From Candidatus Pantoea bituminis (lineage in GTDB: Bacteria > Pseudomonadota > Gammaproteobacteria > Enterobacterales > Enterobacteriaceae), in contig NZ_JAGTWO010000004.1 of the NCBI RefSeq assembly GCF_018842675.1, positions 1,302,001 through 1,366,000 on the forward strand: a stretch of 64,000 nucleotides of DNA. The letters are read 5' to 3'. The notes under the pieces are model-generated. The model ran no database searches and was not told the origin of the DNA. It saw only the letters and a list, made by a program, of their open reading frames with translations. Both the position numbers and the translations under genes were made by a program. Shown here piece after piece: positions 9,392 through 24,631 of this stretch (position 1 is the first letter of the stretch; each line of letters begins with the position of its first letter).

Positions 9392-9484
9392 TTGAGCAGT
9401 ATATTGCTCAATATTAGTGTTTTTAGGTTTATTTTTTGAGAAAAATACTGCTCAAAATTATCATATGACCACAATTTTGAGCAG
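9392..9484. promoter_or_regulatory. Inverted repeats upstream of the hip-like pair (candidate operators)
   Basis: Two symmetrical sites are visible: TTGAGCA-6 nt-TGCTCAA at 9392-9411, and a perfect 12-bp inverted repeat CTGCTCAAAATT/AATTTTGAGCAG at 9448-9459 and 9473-9484. They share the core TGCTCAA. Position ahead of an XRE gene suggests autoregulatory operators. The second repeat also lies just behind the end of hisI. Confidence 0.6.
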
Positions 9485-9497
9485 CATATTGCACGAT

Positions 9498-10102
9498 TTA
9501 CTTATGACGAGATCGCAGGTTAGCGATGATGGTGCTGAAGTCCAGATCCTGATCCTGCAATAACACCAGCAGGTGATAGATCAAATCCGACGCTTCGTTG
9601 GTCAGCTCATGGCGATCGTTGACGGTGGCCGCCAGCGCGGTTTCAACGCCTTCTTCACCCACTTTTTGCGCGATGCGTTTGGTGCCGCTGGCGTAGAGTT
9701 TTGCGGTGTAGGAGCTTTCTGGATCACCATTTTTACGTGAAGCCAGCAACTGCTCCAGCTGATACAAGAAAGTCCAGTCTGGCGCAGCGGGTGAAAAGCA
9801 GCTTGACGTGCCGAGATGGCAGGTTGGGCCAATGGGATTCGCTAAGACCAGCAGCGTATCGTTATCGCAGTCAGGTGTGATACTCACGGTTTTCAGGAAG
9901 TTGCCGGAGGTTTCGCCTTTGGTCCACAAGCGATTTTTGGTGCGCGAGAAAAAGGTGACGTTGCCTTCTTGCAGCGTTTTTGCCAGCGCTTCTTTATTCA
10001 TATAACCGTGCATCAGCACTTCGCCTGATACGCTGTGCTGTACGATTACCGGCATCATGCCTTGCGTTTTGTCCCAATCAAGTTGGGCCAGTTGTTGAAC
10101 AG

Positions 10103-10109
<7 letters not shown>
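9498..10109 (-). CDS. hisI: Bifunctional phosphoribosyl-AMP cyclohydrolase/phosphoribosyl-ATP pyrophosphatase
   Basis: HisIE catalyses steps 2 and 3 of histidine synthesis. The N-terminal cyclohydrolase half shows [10 protein letters not shown] and the metal-site region [21 protein letters not shown]; the C-terminal pyrophosphatase half shows [13 protein letters not shown] and [14 protein letters not shown]. Its 203 residues match the fused enterobacterial form. It is the last gene of the leftward his operon and overlaps hisF by seven bases. Confidence 0.97.
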
Positions 10110-15629
<5,520 letters not shown>

Positions 15630-15632
15630 GGC

Positions 15633-16532
15633 TTACTCCATCATCTTCTCAATCGGCAGCACTAAAATTGAGCTGGCACCCAACGCTTTCAATTTTTCCA
15701 TGGTTTCCCAGAACAGGGTTTCGCTGCTGACCATGTGCATCGCCACGCGAGATTGATCGCCGGCTAAGGGCAGAACGGTAGGACGCTCGGCACCAGGCAG
15801 CAGTTTGATCACTTCTTCCAGACGATCGCTGGGTGCGTGCATCATGATGTATTTCGACTCACGCGCTTTAATGACGCCCTGAATACGCGTCATCAGCTTG
15901 TCGATCAGTTCCTGTTTCGCACCTGGCATCTCGCCGTCACGCTGAATCAGGACGGCTTTCGAACGATAGATCACTTCGACTTCACGCAGGCCGTTGGCTT
16001 CTAACGTGGCACCGGTTGAAACCAAATCACAAATGGCGTCCGCCAGGCCAGCGCGAGGCGCAACTTCAACGGAACCATTCAGCATGCAGGTCTTAAAACT
16101 CACATTTTTTTGATCGAGGTATTTTTTTAGCAGGTGAGGATAAGAGGTGGCGATACGCGAGTTGTGCAAGCATTGCGGGCCGGTATATTCATCATCTACC
16201 GACATCGCCAGTGACAGGCGACAACCGCCAAAATCCAGGCGACGCAGTGTAAAGTAGCGTGGATCTTCGCCTTGCGCGCGGCGGGTCAGCAGTTCTTCTT
16301 CCAGCACGTTTTCGCCAATAATACCGAGGTCGACCACGCCATCCATCACCAGGCCAGGAATATCGTCATCGCGCACGCGCAGAATGTCGATAGGCATATT
16401 CTCCGCAAACGCAATCAGGCGCTGCTGCTGAAGGTTGATTTTAATGCCACAGCGCGCCAGCAGTTCGCGTGAATCATCACTCAAACGGCCAGATTTCTGC
16501 ATAGCTATGCGTAAACGGGTGTTATCTAACAT
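15633..16532 (-). CDS. hisG: ATP phosphoribosyltransferase
   Basis: HisG joins ATP and PRPP, the first and feedback-inhibited step of histidine synthesis. The 299-residue protein is the long form with a C-terminal regulatory domain. It begins [19 protein letters not shown] and has the PRPP loop-like [14 protein letters not shown]. It is the first structural gene after the attenuator. Confidence 0.98.
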   Translation of the reverse strand: MLDNTRLRIAMQKSGRLSDDSRELLARCGIKINLQQQRLIAFAENMPIDILRVRDDDIPGLVMDGVVDLGIIGENVLEEELLTRRAQGEDPRYFTLRRLDFGGCRLSLAMSVDDEYTGPQCLHNSRIATSYPHLLKKYLDQKNVSFKTCMLNGSVEVAPRAGLADAICDLVSTGATLEANGLREVEVIYRSKAVLIQRDGEMPGAKQELIDKLMTRIQGVIKARESKYIMMHAPSDRLEEVIKLLPGAERPTVLPLAGDQSRVAMHMVSSETLFWETMEKLKALGASSILVLPIEKMME

Positions 16533-16582
16533 GGTTCCTGTCCTCTTAATCCTGTCCTGAATGTTTCGGTTGCGTCAGCCCA

Positions 16583-16616
16583 TAAAAAACCCCCGGAAGA
16601 CGATCTTCCGGGGTTC
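16583..16616 (-). terminator. his attenuator terminator
   Basis: On the minus strand a GC-rich hairpin (CCCCGGAAGA, loop, TCTTCCGGGG) runs into a T tract, between the his leader peptide and hisG. This is the classic position and form of the his attenuator. Confidence 0.92.
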
Positions 16617-16675
16617 TCTTGCGTTCACACCACTGGAAGATCTTAACAGTCTCCCAGCACACATCGCCTGAAAGA

Positions 16676-16723
16676 CTAGTCAGGATGATGGTGATGATGG
16701 TGGTTAAACTGAACGCGTGTCAT
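16676..16723 (-). CDS. hisL: his operon leader peptide (15 aa, six consecutive His)
   Basis: The minus-strand frame reads MTRVQFNHHHHHHPD then TAG. The uninterrupted run of six histidine codons lets the ribosome sense charged tRNA-His and choose between terminator and antiterminator. The E. coli leader has seven His, so this one is one codon shorter. It is followed by the attenuator hairpin and hisG. Confidence 0.95.
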   Translation of the reverse strand: MTRVQFNHHHHHHPD

Positions 16724-16916
16724 ATAAATTCCGTTGATGAATGAGTATTCATTTATGTGCTAATTAACCTAACCAGGATGAACTCGATTGGCAACCCTTT
16801 TTTAGCGTTACCTTCAGATTCATTTCAGAAAGCACCGAAACTCATTTGGGCTGGTTTGCAATGCGCCTCAGCACTAGTATGAATAACATCTTGATGCGCA
16901 AAGCCAGGAGTCAGAT

Positions 16917-17744
16917 ATGAAGAAGGTCGCAATAATAGGTTTGGGATGGCTAGGCATGCCGCTGGCGATGGCGTTAACGGCACGCGGCTGGCAAGTGACT
17001 GGCAGCAAAACCACACCGGATGGCATCGACGCGGCACGGCGCTGCGGCATTGAAGCTTTTCAACTTGAGCTCACGCCAGAAATGATCTGTGAGGCTGAAG
17101 ATCTTGAGCCGCTGTTAAATGTGGATGCGCTGGTGGTGACTTTGCCCGCCAGCCGAACTGCCGAAGGTGGCGAGAAATATCTGCAGGCGGTACAAAACGT
17201 GGTGGACAGCGCACTGGTGTATAACGTCCCACGCATTATCTTCACCAGCTCTACATCGGTCTATGGCAATGCTTCCGGCGTGATGCGCGAAAACAGCCCA
17301 CTTCAGCCAGAAACGGTGGCAGGAAAAACGCTGGTGGAATTGGAAAACTGGCTGCATAACTTGCCGGGCACCAGCGTGGACATCTTACGGTTGTCAGGAC
17401 TAGTTGGACCTAAACGCCATCCTGGCCGTTTCCTGGCCGGTAAAAAAGATGTCCCAAATGGTTCACAAGGCGTGAATTTGGTCCATCTGGACGATGTAGT
17501 AGAGGCCATTATGCTGCTGTTGCAAACCCCAAAAGGTGGCCGAGTGTTTAACCTTTCCGCGCCAAAACATCCTACCCGCGCAGAATTTTACCCCAGCGTT
17601 TCAAAGCAGCTAGGACTTGAGCCACCCCAGTTCTTGCCGACTGAAGGCCAAGACAGCGGCAAACTCATTGATGGCACGCGCATCTGTAGCGAGCTGGGTT
17701 TTGAATATATTTATGATGATCCGGTTAAAATGCCTTTGGAGTGA
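16917..17744 (+). CDS. yeeZ: SDR-like NAD(P)-binding protein YeeZ
   Basis: The 275-residue Rossmann protein starts VAIIGLGWLGMPLA and contains the epimerase-like SSTSVYG segment, like E. coli YeeZ, whose substrate is not firmly known. It diverges from the his operon as in E. coli, and an AGGAG site precedes the ATG. In E. coli yeeZ stands near sbcB; here sbcB is 25 kb away, so this interval was enlarged by other DNA. Confidence 0.92.
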   Translation: MKKVAIIGLGWLGMPLAMALTARGWQVTGSKTTPDGIDAARRCGIEAFQLELTPEMICEAEDLEPLLNVDALVVTLPASRTAEGGEKYLQAVQNVVDSALVYNVPRIIFTSSTSVYGNASGVMRENSPLQPETVAGKTLVELENWLHNLPGTSVDILRLSGLVGPKRHPGRFLAGKKDVPNGSQGVNLVHLDDVVEAIMLLLQTPKGGRVFNLSAPKHPTRAEFYPSVSKQLGLEPPQFLPTEGQDSGKLIDGTRICSELGFEYIYDDPVKMPLE

Positions 17745-17767
17745 TAGACGATAATTAAAATTTAGCT

Positions 17768-17789
17768 TTAGCCCTCAGGCGAGGGCTAA
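17768..17789. terminator. Terminator between yeeZ and the convergent glycosyltransferase gene
   Basis: A perfect hairpin TTAGCCCTC-AGGC-GAGGGCTAA has T-rich DNA on one side and A-rich DNA on the other. It sits between convergent genes and can serve both. Confidence 0.85.
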
Positions 17790-17829
17790 TTTACAAACAA
17801 AATGACATTTATCTACTATATAGGCTTAT

Positions 17830-18611
17830 TTAAAAGTCTGTATCCAGCTTTAACCAAGGGTGACGCATTATCATTTCTATCATAAGCCTTTTAGTCGCTG
17901 GTGCGGTATCTTGTCTAAGCATAGAGATACCATGAACCCTATAGCGACATAATATTTCTGGAACATAAGCCGCAGTCATACCAGCGTCAACGAACTTGCA
18001 CCAGAAATCATAATCTTCCCATCCCCCTCCATATGAGTATATCCCTGAACCTGCGCCCAGGAACGTTTGGATATGAGTGCCATGGCATCAACATAGTTAC
18101 CATGTACAAAATGTCTTTTATTCCATACTTCAGAGTGACCTAATCTAGTAACATCCCCGAAGTGTTCATGCTGAGTGTAAGCCGCATCAAATTCTCTATT
18201 TCTCATGACGTCATAAAGCCGCCCGAGTGCGCGAGGATAGATCATATTATCTGCATCTATCACGAAAACAAGATCTGTGCGAGAGTAATCAAACGCTGTA
18301 TTTCTTGCTTCAGCCAACCCTTGGTTTCTTGAATGCTTAATTAGTGATGCGCGAGCAAATCTGTTGTTATGTATTTCCATCCATTTTTTGACGGCACCAA
18401 CAGAGTCATCTTTAGTTGAACAATCGTCAATAACAATAATTTCAATATACTTATGAATTTGTGCATGTATTGAATCTAAACATTCAGCAACAAACTTTTC
18501 ATAATTAAATAAGCTTACAGCCACAGTAATGCCTTCAACGTGAGCATGCTTTCTATTGATTTTTTCATATATAACATCGAAGTTTACAAGCCGAGAATTG
18601 ATTTTATTCAT
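17830..18611 (-). pseudogene. Family 2 glycosyltransferase with one frameshift near its C-terminus
   Basis: The protein shows the GT2 fold: GITVAVSLFNYEKFVAECLDSI, VIDDCSTKDDS, NQGLAEARN and FVIDADNMIYP. At GYTHMEG the raw frame leaves the family and stops at 17976. With one more G in the run complementary to C18023-18027 it continues as GWEDYDFWCKFVDAGMTAAYVPEILCRYRVHG to a TAA at 17830. That extension is typical GT2 sequence, so the break is probably a sequence error. It is the last gene of a leftward three-gene group and its start overlaps the upstream gene. Confidence 0.8.
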
Positions 18612-19943
18612 GATAATCTCCGCTTTCTACCGTTGTTATGAATTTTACAATTTGTGCTGTTCTGTAGGAATCACTGCTTGGATTGGTCAGCATATCTGTA
18701 GCTTGGCCAATTACTTTTTTGCCATTTCTTTGCCATCTTCTGCTTTCAATAACCAATCTATCAGATTAGGAAGATGCTTTAGTTCATCATGGAAAAAATG
18801 CACATTTGGCTTTAAGTGCGGGTGAGGTAGGCAGTGATCTGATACAACTAGAGCTCCAGAACTCATTCCCTGTCTAACCATCCTGTGCCACTCAAAATAA
18901 GAAAACTCGTCCCTGTGCACATTAAGCGATATTTTGGAAACCCCTGAGAGATGGCCGGCAATACGTGTCAAAGATTGATCGTCGAATCGCGCCCGGATCG
19001 GCCCATAGCGACCTCTGCGGTAATAGATGAAAGAAGGGTATTGGGCAAAAAATGATGCATTTTTGCTAAAGAAAGTTTCTCTTCTTGGGCTCTCGCTGCC
19101 AAAGAAAGAAATATCAATAGGCCTATTATCCCAGCTATCAACCTGAAAATTAAGTGATTTAGCTTCAGGGGGAAGAATTCTAACAAGAGGGTGAAAAATA
19201 TCTTTCTCAATCAACCAGTTATTTCTGATTTCCGCGCCTGGCTCAAGATGCATGCTTGGTATTTCAGCGTTATTAAAAAGTTGTGCAGCTTGAGGGGAAA
19301 TATCAAAAACACCTTTAGCGGAAAGAATAGATGATATGCTTTTAGCAAACCATTGAGTTTGCATTTGTTCAGTATTCCAAACGTAAGATGTCCTTAAAAC
19401 ATCTTCAGTCATCCATATCACACCGCGACCTAAAGCAAAAAATTCATGGGGAGCAACAAATATAGAAAGTTGACTTCTAAGCTGGACTTCATAATTTTCG
19501 TCCCTTACTTGAACATCTACCCCAGCTCTTTTGAGAACAACTGCTAAATCTAGAGCAAGTTCCTGCATAAAAATGTTGCCTAACGAGCTAACAAATATGT
19601 CAGCCTTAGGGTATTTTTTTGAAAAATCTGTAAAAGCTTGGGCATGCTCGCTTGAGTTTAAAACAAGCTCGGGATGATCGAGTGCTTTTTCATCAAGGTT
19701 AGAAAGGATTCCCAGTACGCGTGCTATCTGCTCTCTTTTAAATAAAGTCCGGCCCTCAATAGCACCAAAATTTACTGCATGCCAGCTCGGGCTGATGTTA
19801 GCTGCAGCAACATCAGGGTGCATATTTTTATATAGCTGCTCAGAAAAAATTCTTAATTTGGATATTCTCTTAACCGCTATCGACTCTTCATCATTAGAAG
19901 AATTGTTGCTTGACGTTGAATTTAATGTGATTTTCTGATTCAT
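18604..19943 (-). CDS. CgeB-like (GT1-type) glycosyltransferase
   Basis: The sequence has an N-terminal non-catalytic part with YKNMHPDVAAANISPSWHAVNFGAIEGR, a repeat-like motif seen in some large glycosyltransferases, and a C-terminal nucleotide-sugar-binding half (ISFFGSESPRRETFFS, ISLNVHRDEFSYFEWHRMVRQGMSSGALVVSD). I prefer the start MNQKITLNSTSS over one 24 codons upstream, which reads into the neighbour. The raw frame stops at 18711 after a run of T (18715-18720 on the plus strand). One more base there gives VIGQATDMLTNPSSDSYRTA and a TAA overlapping the next gene by eight bases. Acceptor and sugar are unknown. Confidence 0.72.
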
Positions 19944-19959
19944 ATAAGTTATACCTAAG

Positions 19960-21240
19960 TTATTTAAAGGTTTTGCGAAATGTTTTCCGAACAAACTTAG
20001 GCAATTTGGACGCAATAATATTAATTTTTGTCATTAACTTCCATGTTGTTGAACCGAATATTTCGGACAGTCTTCCGTTTGATATTTCAAGCTCTTTTCT
20101 CAAGTTGTTTATTTCAAGTTCATTCGGGGTGTTTTGTAAAATTTGTCCTAGGTTTGTTTTGTGAACGAGTTGACCGCCTAACTCTGCTCTGATTCTTGCT
20201 TCATTGGCTGAGTGATTTATCTCAGCTGCTTCGAACTGTTCTTCCCAGTCATTAAGTTTTATTTGAAGCTTGCGTTCAGAGTTTTCACGCAGTGCCATTT
20301 GCTCAGCCAAGCTAGCTTGCGAGTCTTTCAGAACTTCAGTTAGGCGATCAATCTCTTCTTGCTGATTTTTTATTGTCTGAGAATCTTCGCCACACTCTTT
20401 CAAAGAGTGCTTAAAGGAATTAGTATCATTTGCTAAGCTTGATGAAGAGTTAATGAACTTCAAATTTAAAAATCTAGCTTTCATTGAATGTTCATATATT
20501 GCCTGGTTTTTATAATAGTCATTTGGCATCATTATGACATTCTTTTTAAGAAAAGCGGAAAGAATAGATATATGGAGCCTGTCAGTTAAAACACTTTCAT
20601 ATGACTGTATATAAGATGCCATGCTAAGAGTAGCATAATAACAGAATTTAGGGTTCTTCCAGTAATCTCCGTTCCAGGACAAAGATAAGTCAATATTTTC
20701 ATCGCTAATTGCAATATTTTTAGATGATTCACCATCGGTTCTTAACGCAAAGAGAACGCCTTCGCCTTTCTCGAAAAGCTCAGAAAAATGTTCATCATCG
20801 AGGTAAAATGTTACATCATGCGATAAATGAGTTTTATTTTCGTTAGCTCCGTTTAGTAAAATCAATTCATAGGAAACAGGCTCACGGCAGAAAATTTCTA
20901 GATTATTATGCGTTTCTGCAATTATTTCTTTGTAACCAACTACTGTGTGTGGAAGCAAAATTATTCTTTCGTTTTTTCTGTGCCGCCAAATGATTTTTGC
21001 AACGTCTTCATATTTACCTTCAATGAGATTTCCACCTCCACCAATGATAACAATTTTATCATCAACCTTTTCATCCTGAGAGTATGATGTGTATGAGATG
21101 TTATATTTTTCGAATAAGGTGTAAGTTGCATATGCTATAAATCCATCGCCAGCATTACCTGATTTTGGAAAAAAAGCCACATGTTTACCCTCAAGGGTTT
21201 TTAAAGTTTCAATAAAACGGTCGTGTTCGAGACTTTGCAT
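19960..21240 (-). CDS. Polysaccharide pyruvyltransferase-like protein with C-terminal coiled coil
   Basis: The first 270 residues resemble the ExoV-type pyruvyltransferase family: FFPKSGNAGDGFIAYATYTLFEKYNI, VIIGGGGNLIEG, ILLPHTVVGY and YESVLTDRLHISILSAFLKK. These enzymes add ketal pyruvate to sugars. Residues about 285-400 form a charged heptad-like coiled coil (QEEIDRLTEVLKDSQASLAEQ), followed by the short GSTTWKLM motif common at the ends of surface-glycan glycosyltransferases. It is the first gene of the leftward three-gene group and could recruit the two glycosyltransferases through the coil. Confidence 0.72.
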   Translation of the reverse strand: MQSLEHDRFIETLKTLEGKHVAFFPKSGNAGDGFIAYATYTLFEKYNISYTSYSQDEKVDDKIVIIGGGGNLIEGKYEDVAKIIWRHRKNERIILLPHTVVGYKEIIAETHNNLEIFCREPVSYELILLNGANENKTHLSHDVTFYLDDEHFSELFEKGEGVLFALRTDGESSKNIAISDENIDLSLSWNGDYWKNPKFCYYATLSMASYIQSYESVLTDRLHISILSAFLKKNVIMMPNDYYKNQAIYEHSMKARFLNLKFINSSSSLANDTNSFKHSLKECGEDSQTIKNQQEEIDRLTEVLKDSQASLAEQMALRENSERKLQIKLNDWEEQFEAAEINHSANEARIRAELGGQLVHKTNLGQILQNTPNELEINNLRKELEISNGRLSEIFGSTTWKLMTKINIIASKLPKFVRKTFRKTFK

Positions 21241-21302
21241 TGCAAATCCTGTGGGAAAGTGAAATTATGTAACTGAATTGTAGTTTATTGACATGGTGTC
21301 AA

Positions 21303-21362
21303 ACAAGAACTATCAAATTTTTTTGATGGTTCTTGTATTAGACGAGCCCGCATAGAGCGGGC
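21303..21362. terminator. Two tandem hairpins between leftward glycan gene groups
   Basis: ACAAGAACTATCAAA (21303-21317) pairs with TTTGATGGTTCTTGT (21322-21336), and GCCCGC (21346-21351) pairs with GCGGGC (21357-21362). They lie between the end of the DUF6056-like gene and the start of the pyruvyltransferase gene and probably separate the two transcripts. Confidence 0.7.
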
Positions 21363-21367
21363 TAGAT

Positions 21368-22605
21368 TTAATATTTCAAGGTTAAAGAGTTTCTTAGCAT
21401 GCTGCATGTGAATGCTACAAGACTTATATCAAAAAGAAATAATATTCTTTGTTCTGAAGCATAGACTGTCGGAGAAACCCCTACAGCTACTGTTACTAAT
21501 AAAGATAACGATAAAAAAACAAAGCCAATGTAGCTCTCAATGTTTTTCTCTAAACAAAACCAAAGCATGGAGGCAATAGATGCTAATGAGAAAAAATAAG
21601 ATGTATATATTGAAATTTCATTCCAGTTATTAGGTTCTATAGTGAATATAGCAGAAAAGTATTTATGGAATACGTCGCTTGGGTTATTCGTCACTAAAAA
21701 GAATGCGTTAAAAAGGCAAAGTGTGCTAAAAGCTATAATGTCTTGAAAGCCAAATGGTTTTTTGTGCATAATTGCTTTAAATAAACACGTAAATGATGCA
21801 GAAAACAATAAGAAGTTCGTTCTATCTTTGATGTGAGCCTGCACTCTATCCATGCCTAAGCTAACCTTTTGAAAAAAACTATAACCTTGAATTTCAGGCA
21901 TGTAGTGATACGCTTCAATAATGTAACGGATATGGTTGCCAGGGCTTAGAAATAAGATGGCAGAAAAAAATAGCGAGAAAGAAAAAAGATAAAGCTGAAA
22001 GTTGTATAAGTTCTAGTAGAGATTATGAATAGAATTGAAGCTATAACAATACATAATGCAGGTTGTTCAGTGCTGCAAGCTATAAATAATGCTATTAAAG
22101 ATAAAGTCTTTTGGTAAAGTCCTGTTTGTTTTTGTCTGAGTAGTATGTCAACTGCGTATAATCCCATTGATACGGGTAGTAGATAGTTATATGCTCCAGT
22201 AATCCACCACATAGAGTCATTGGCTACTGATGGTGACATGATCATGATGAGACCTAAGGCTAATGAAATGCCTTTAATAGAGCTAATGCTTTTTCTAAGC
22301 GTAAGTGACCATATTGAATAAGCGCATAATAATATGCACATAGGGATCATTAATTTCCAGAACCAATCGTAATTTATTGTTAATAATAGCAATGCTTCAA
22401 TAGCATATCTACCAGACCATTTTAGGTATCTAAAGCTGAAAAATTCAAAAAATGATTTATTATCCAAGGCATGTTTAAAGTATTGATCATCTTGATCTGG
22501 TCTCATAGTTAACCCTAGAGAAACTAAGATTAATAATGAAATAATAAATGCTATTAGATACATATCTGTCGATATGTTTTTATTTTTAGTGGCAAACATA
22601 TTCAT
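21368..22605 (-). pseudogene. DUF6056-like multi-spanning membrane protein (serotype-type GtrC), one frameshift
   Basis: The gene encodes a hydrophobic protein of about 410 residues with ten or more membrane segments. It opens MNMFATKNKNISTDMYLIAFIISLLI and has the family pattern MRPDQDDQYFKHAL, FRYLKWSGRYAIEALLL and SMWWITGAYNYLLPVSM. The raw frame stops near 21946. One more base in either of two A tracts (21982-21987 or 21964-21970) gives SAILFLSPGNHIRYIIEAYHYMPEIQGY and on to 21368. In its position after gtrB it is likely the specificity glycosyltransferase that transfers sugar from bactoprenol phosphate to the O antigen in the periplasm. Confidence 0.7.
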
Positions 22606-22900
22606 CCTTCGAAATAACATCTTTGTTTATGATATTTAGCGTTATAGTGGGTTTTTTTATGCTAGTGTCTGATAAAGATAAGGCGCCATAAAAACCATAT
22701 CTTGCGCGTTCATTGTTTAACTTGAAAGCAGTACTTACATCCGGACGAGTGGTTGTCTTCGAAGGGATGACATACTCTTTATTATTTATTTTTACATTTA
22801 TAATTAGATGTCCTTTTACAGGGTATGTATTGTTAAATACCCATCCACGAACAAAAATCTTGTTGTCATTAAAGGTACATTCATCGATGAAAAATTTCAT
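22586..22900 (-). CDS. 104-aa beta-rich protein of unknown function in a gtr cassette
   Basis: The protein reads MKFFIDECTFNDNKIFVRGWVFNNTYPVKGHLIINVKIN in overlapping pieces and looks like a small beta-sandwich with no signal peptide or membrane segment. I do not recognise a family with certainty. Its end overlaps the start of the DUF6056-like gene, so the two are probably translated together. It may be a carbohydrate-binding accessory or a broken-off domain of the membrane glycosyltransferase. Confidence 0.55.
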   Translation of the reverse strand: MKFFIDECTFNDNKIFVRGWVFNNTYPVKGHLIINVKINNKEYVIPSKTTTRPDVSTAFKLNNERARYGFYGALSLSDTSIKKPTITLNIINKDVISKDEYVCH

Positions 22901-22914
22901 AGTCGAGTCATTCT

Positions 22915-23037
22915 TTATATCGTATTTTTTTCATTAAAAGCATTTAAATGATTCCATGAGGCATGCATTAAGTACGAAACCATGAGGCTTCCCAAAAGCA
23001 TAATCATCAATGCTCGCCTTTTTAAGATTTCAAACAT
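22915..23037 (-). CDS. Small 40-aa single-span membrane protein
   Basis: The frame [16 protein letters not shown] continues to a TAA after 40 residues. It has a basic start, one hydrophobic helix (about residues 9-24) and a polar tail. Its ATG overlaps the gtrB stop by eight bases (ATGTTTGA), a coupling arrangement that favours real expression. The function is unknown. Confidence 0.45.
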   Translation of the reverse strand: MFEILKRRALMIMLLGSLMVSYLMHASWNHLNAFNEKNTI

Positions 23038-23953
23038 TTTTGTTCCTATTATTTTTCAAAATATAGCGAGGCCTTTTTTTAGTTTCTAAGTAAATTCTGC
23101 CAATATACTCACCCAATACTCCTATGCCAATTAATTGCACTCCACCTAAAAAAAGAATCGAAGCAAGTATGGATGAATAACCAGCAACAGAATTGCCAAA
23201 AATTATTTTATTAATAATCATCCATGAGCCATATAAGAAGGATGATGCAGCTGTAAAGAATCCAATATATGTCCAAACACGAAGAGGAAACGTAGAAAAG
23301 GATGTGATGCCTTCAAGCGCAAGATTCCATAGCTTCCATCCATTAAATTTCGTATGACCTGCTACTCTTTGCGCGCGCGTATATTCAACGACATCTATCT
23401 TCCCTCCAACCCAAGACAATATGCCTTTCATGAAAAGATTTTTCTCGGGCATTAGCTTAATTTTTTCAACTATATTGCGAGACATTAGCCTAAAATCACC
23501 AACATTCTCTTCAATTTTCGGTGAGCTAATTTTATTATGCAACCTGTAAAACCACTCCGCCGATTTACGCTTCAAATGACCATCAGTTCCTCGGTCAATT
23601 CTTTTAGCTAGGACTACATCCGCCCCTTTCTGCCATCGGTCGATAAGTTTGGAAATAACTTCAATTGGGTCTTGAAGGTCAACATCAATCGGGATGATGG
23701 CCTCACCAGAAGCGTGTTCAAGACCAGCAAAAAGGGCCGGCTCCTTGCCAAAGTTACGCGTGAATGATAGTTGTTTTACGAGTGGATCATTTAATGATAG
23801 AGCGTTAATGATTGCTTCTGTCGCGTCTTTGCTACCATCATTAATAAATAATATTTCGACTTCGTATTCGGCCAGCTCATGCCGTACCGTTTGATAAAAA
23901 ATGGGCACCGTGTCTTCCTCATTGAAGACAGGGACAATCAAAGATATCTTCAT
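23030..23953 (-). CDS. gtrB: Bactoprenol glucosyltransferase-like GtrB (first cassette)
   Basis: GtrB loads a sugar from a nucleotide donor onto undecaprenyl phosphate on the cytoplasmic face. The 307-residue protein has the GT2 domain ([35 protein letters not shown]), the [24 protein letters not shown] core (here [12 protein letters not shown]) and two C-terminal membrane helices ending [22 protein letters not shown]. It is about 70 percent similar by eye to the second copy at 28834-29769. The gtrA-like frame upstream is interrupted by a stop codon. Confidence 0.93.
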   Translation of the reverse strand: MKISLIVPVFNEEDTVPIFYQTVRHELAEYEVEILFINDGSKDATEAIINALSLNDPLVKQLSFTRNFGKEPALFAGLEHASGEAIIPIDVDLQDPIEVISKLIDRWQKGADVVLAKRIDRGTDGHLKRKSAEWFYRLHNKISSPKIEENVGDFRLMSRNIVEKIKLMPEKNLFMKGILSWVGGKIDVVEYTRAQRVAGHTKFNGWKLWNLALEGITSFSTFPLRVWTYIGFFTAASSFLYGSWMIINKIIFGNSVAGYSSILASILFLGGVQLIGIGVLGEYIGRIYLETKKRPRYILKNNRNKNV

Positions 23954-24310
23954 TTTTCTTACACTTAAAATTATATACTTAGAATAAAGGAAGCCGCAAA
24001 CCAGACCGCTTGTTGAAAAGACAACAAGAGTTACAGGTTAAAATTTAAGACAGTCAGCGTAGGAGCCAGGCATGACAGCAACTGTACCTATGAAGCATAC
24101 ATACATCATATATAAAATGGTTATTACTTGACTACTGAATGTCCAGTGTGCATTTGCAAAAAAAGAGAACATTACAGCTACATATAGAGCCATGGAGTTT
24201 GAAAGCGGCTGAGATTGTCTGTTTTCAACAAGGTTTGGATAAATAATCAAATTAATCAATTGGTTAACCATTCCAGTGCTAACGTGCCTTGTAAAAAGCT
24301 TAACCATATT
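23954..24310 (-). pseudogene. gtrA: GtrA-like flippase gene with an in-frame stop codon
   Basis: The frame MVKLFTRHVSTGMVNQLINL aligns along its whole length without gaps to the intact GtrA at 29766-30125, including the FSFFANAHWTF core and the end [13 protein letters not shown]. It is interrupted by a single TAA (24038-24040) in the middle of the alignment. It also lacks its own stop at the gtrB border and runs into gtrB in frame. Loss of flippase function is likely, though the intact copy could replace it. This is real decay by substitution rather than a homopolymer gap. Confidence 0.75.
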
Positions 24311-24631
24311 TTTTACCGATAAGTGAGGTGAGATAATTCTGACATCTAGTTGGAAGCCGATCAAGATAGTGCAGGAAAATTGATAAGACATCATTTTGGA
24401 ATGGAAAAAAGCGCCGGCGAAGGGGAAAGTAGTGTTCCACTTCTGTCTCAGCAGACTTACGGGGTGAGTGATTAAAACGTAGATACTCGCTGCGGCTTCA
24501 TTCAGATAAATTTCCTTCCACATCAACCGCTTCACTTAAATCCTTCCCGTTACGCAACATGTACTATGTGAGGTAGATATGGGATTTGTATCACCTGCAC
24601 AGGACTAAAATGAGTCTTGGCTCGACCTTAA
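24311..24631. other. Intergenic stretch upstream of the decayed gtrA
   Basis: An open minus-strand frame covers most of it but has no family resemblance, poor composition and only leads into the gtrA-like sequence. I see no RNA gene or clear promoter here. It is probably the worn border between two gtr cassettes. Confidence 0.4.

Noticed and set aside
24311..24535. A longer N-terminus for the gtrA-like pseudogene
   Set aside because: GtrA proteins start at the MVKLF position; the extra 75 codons have no similarity.
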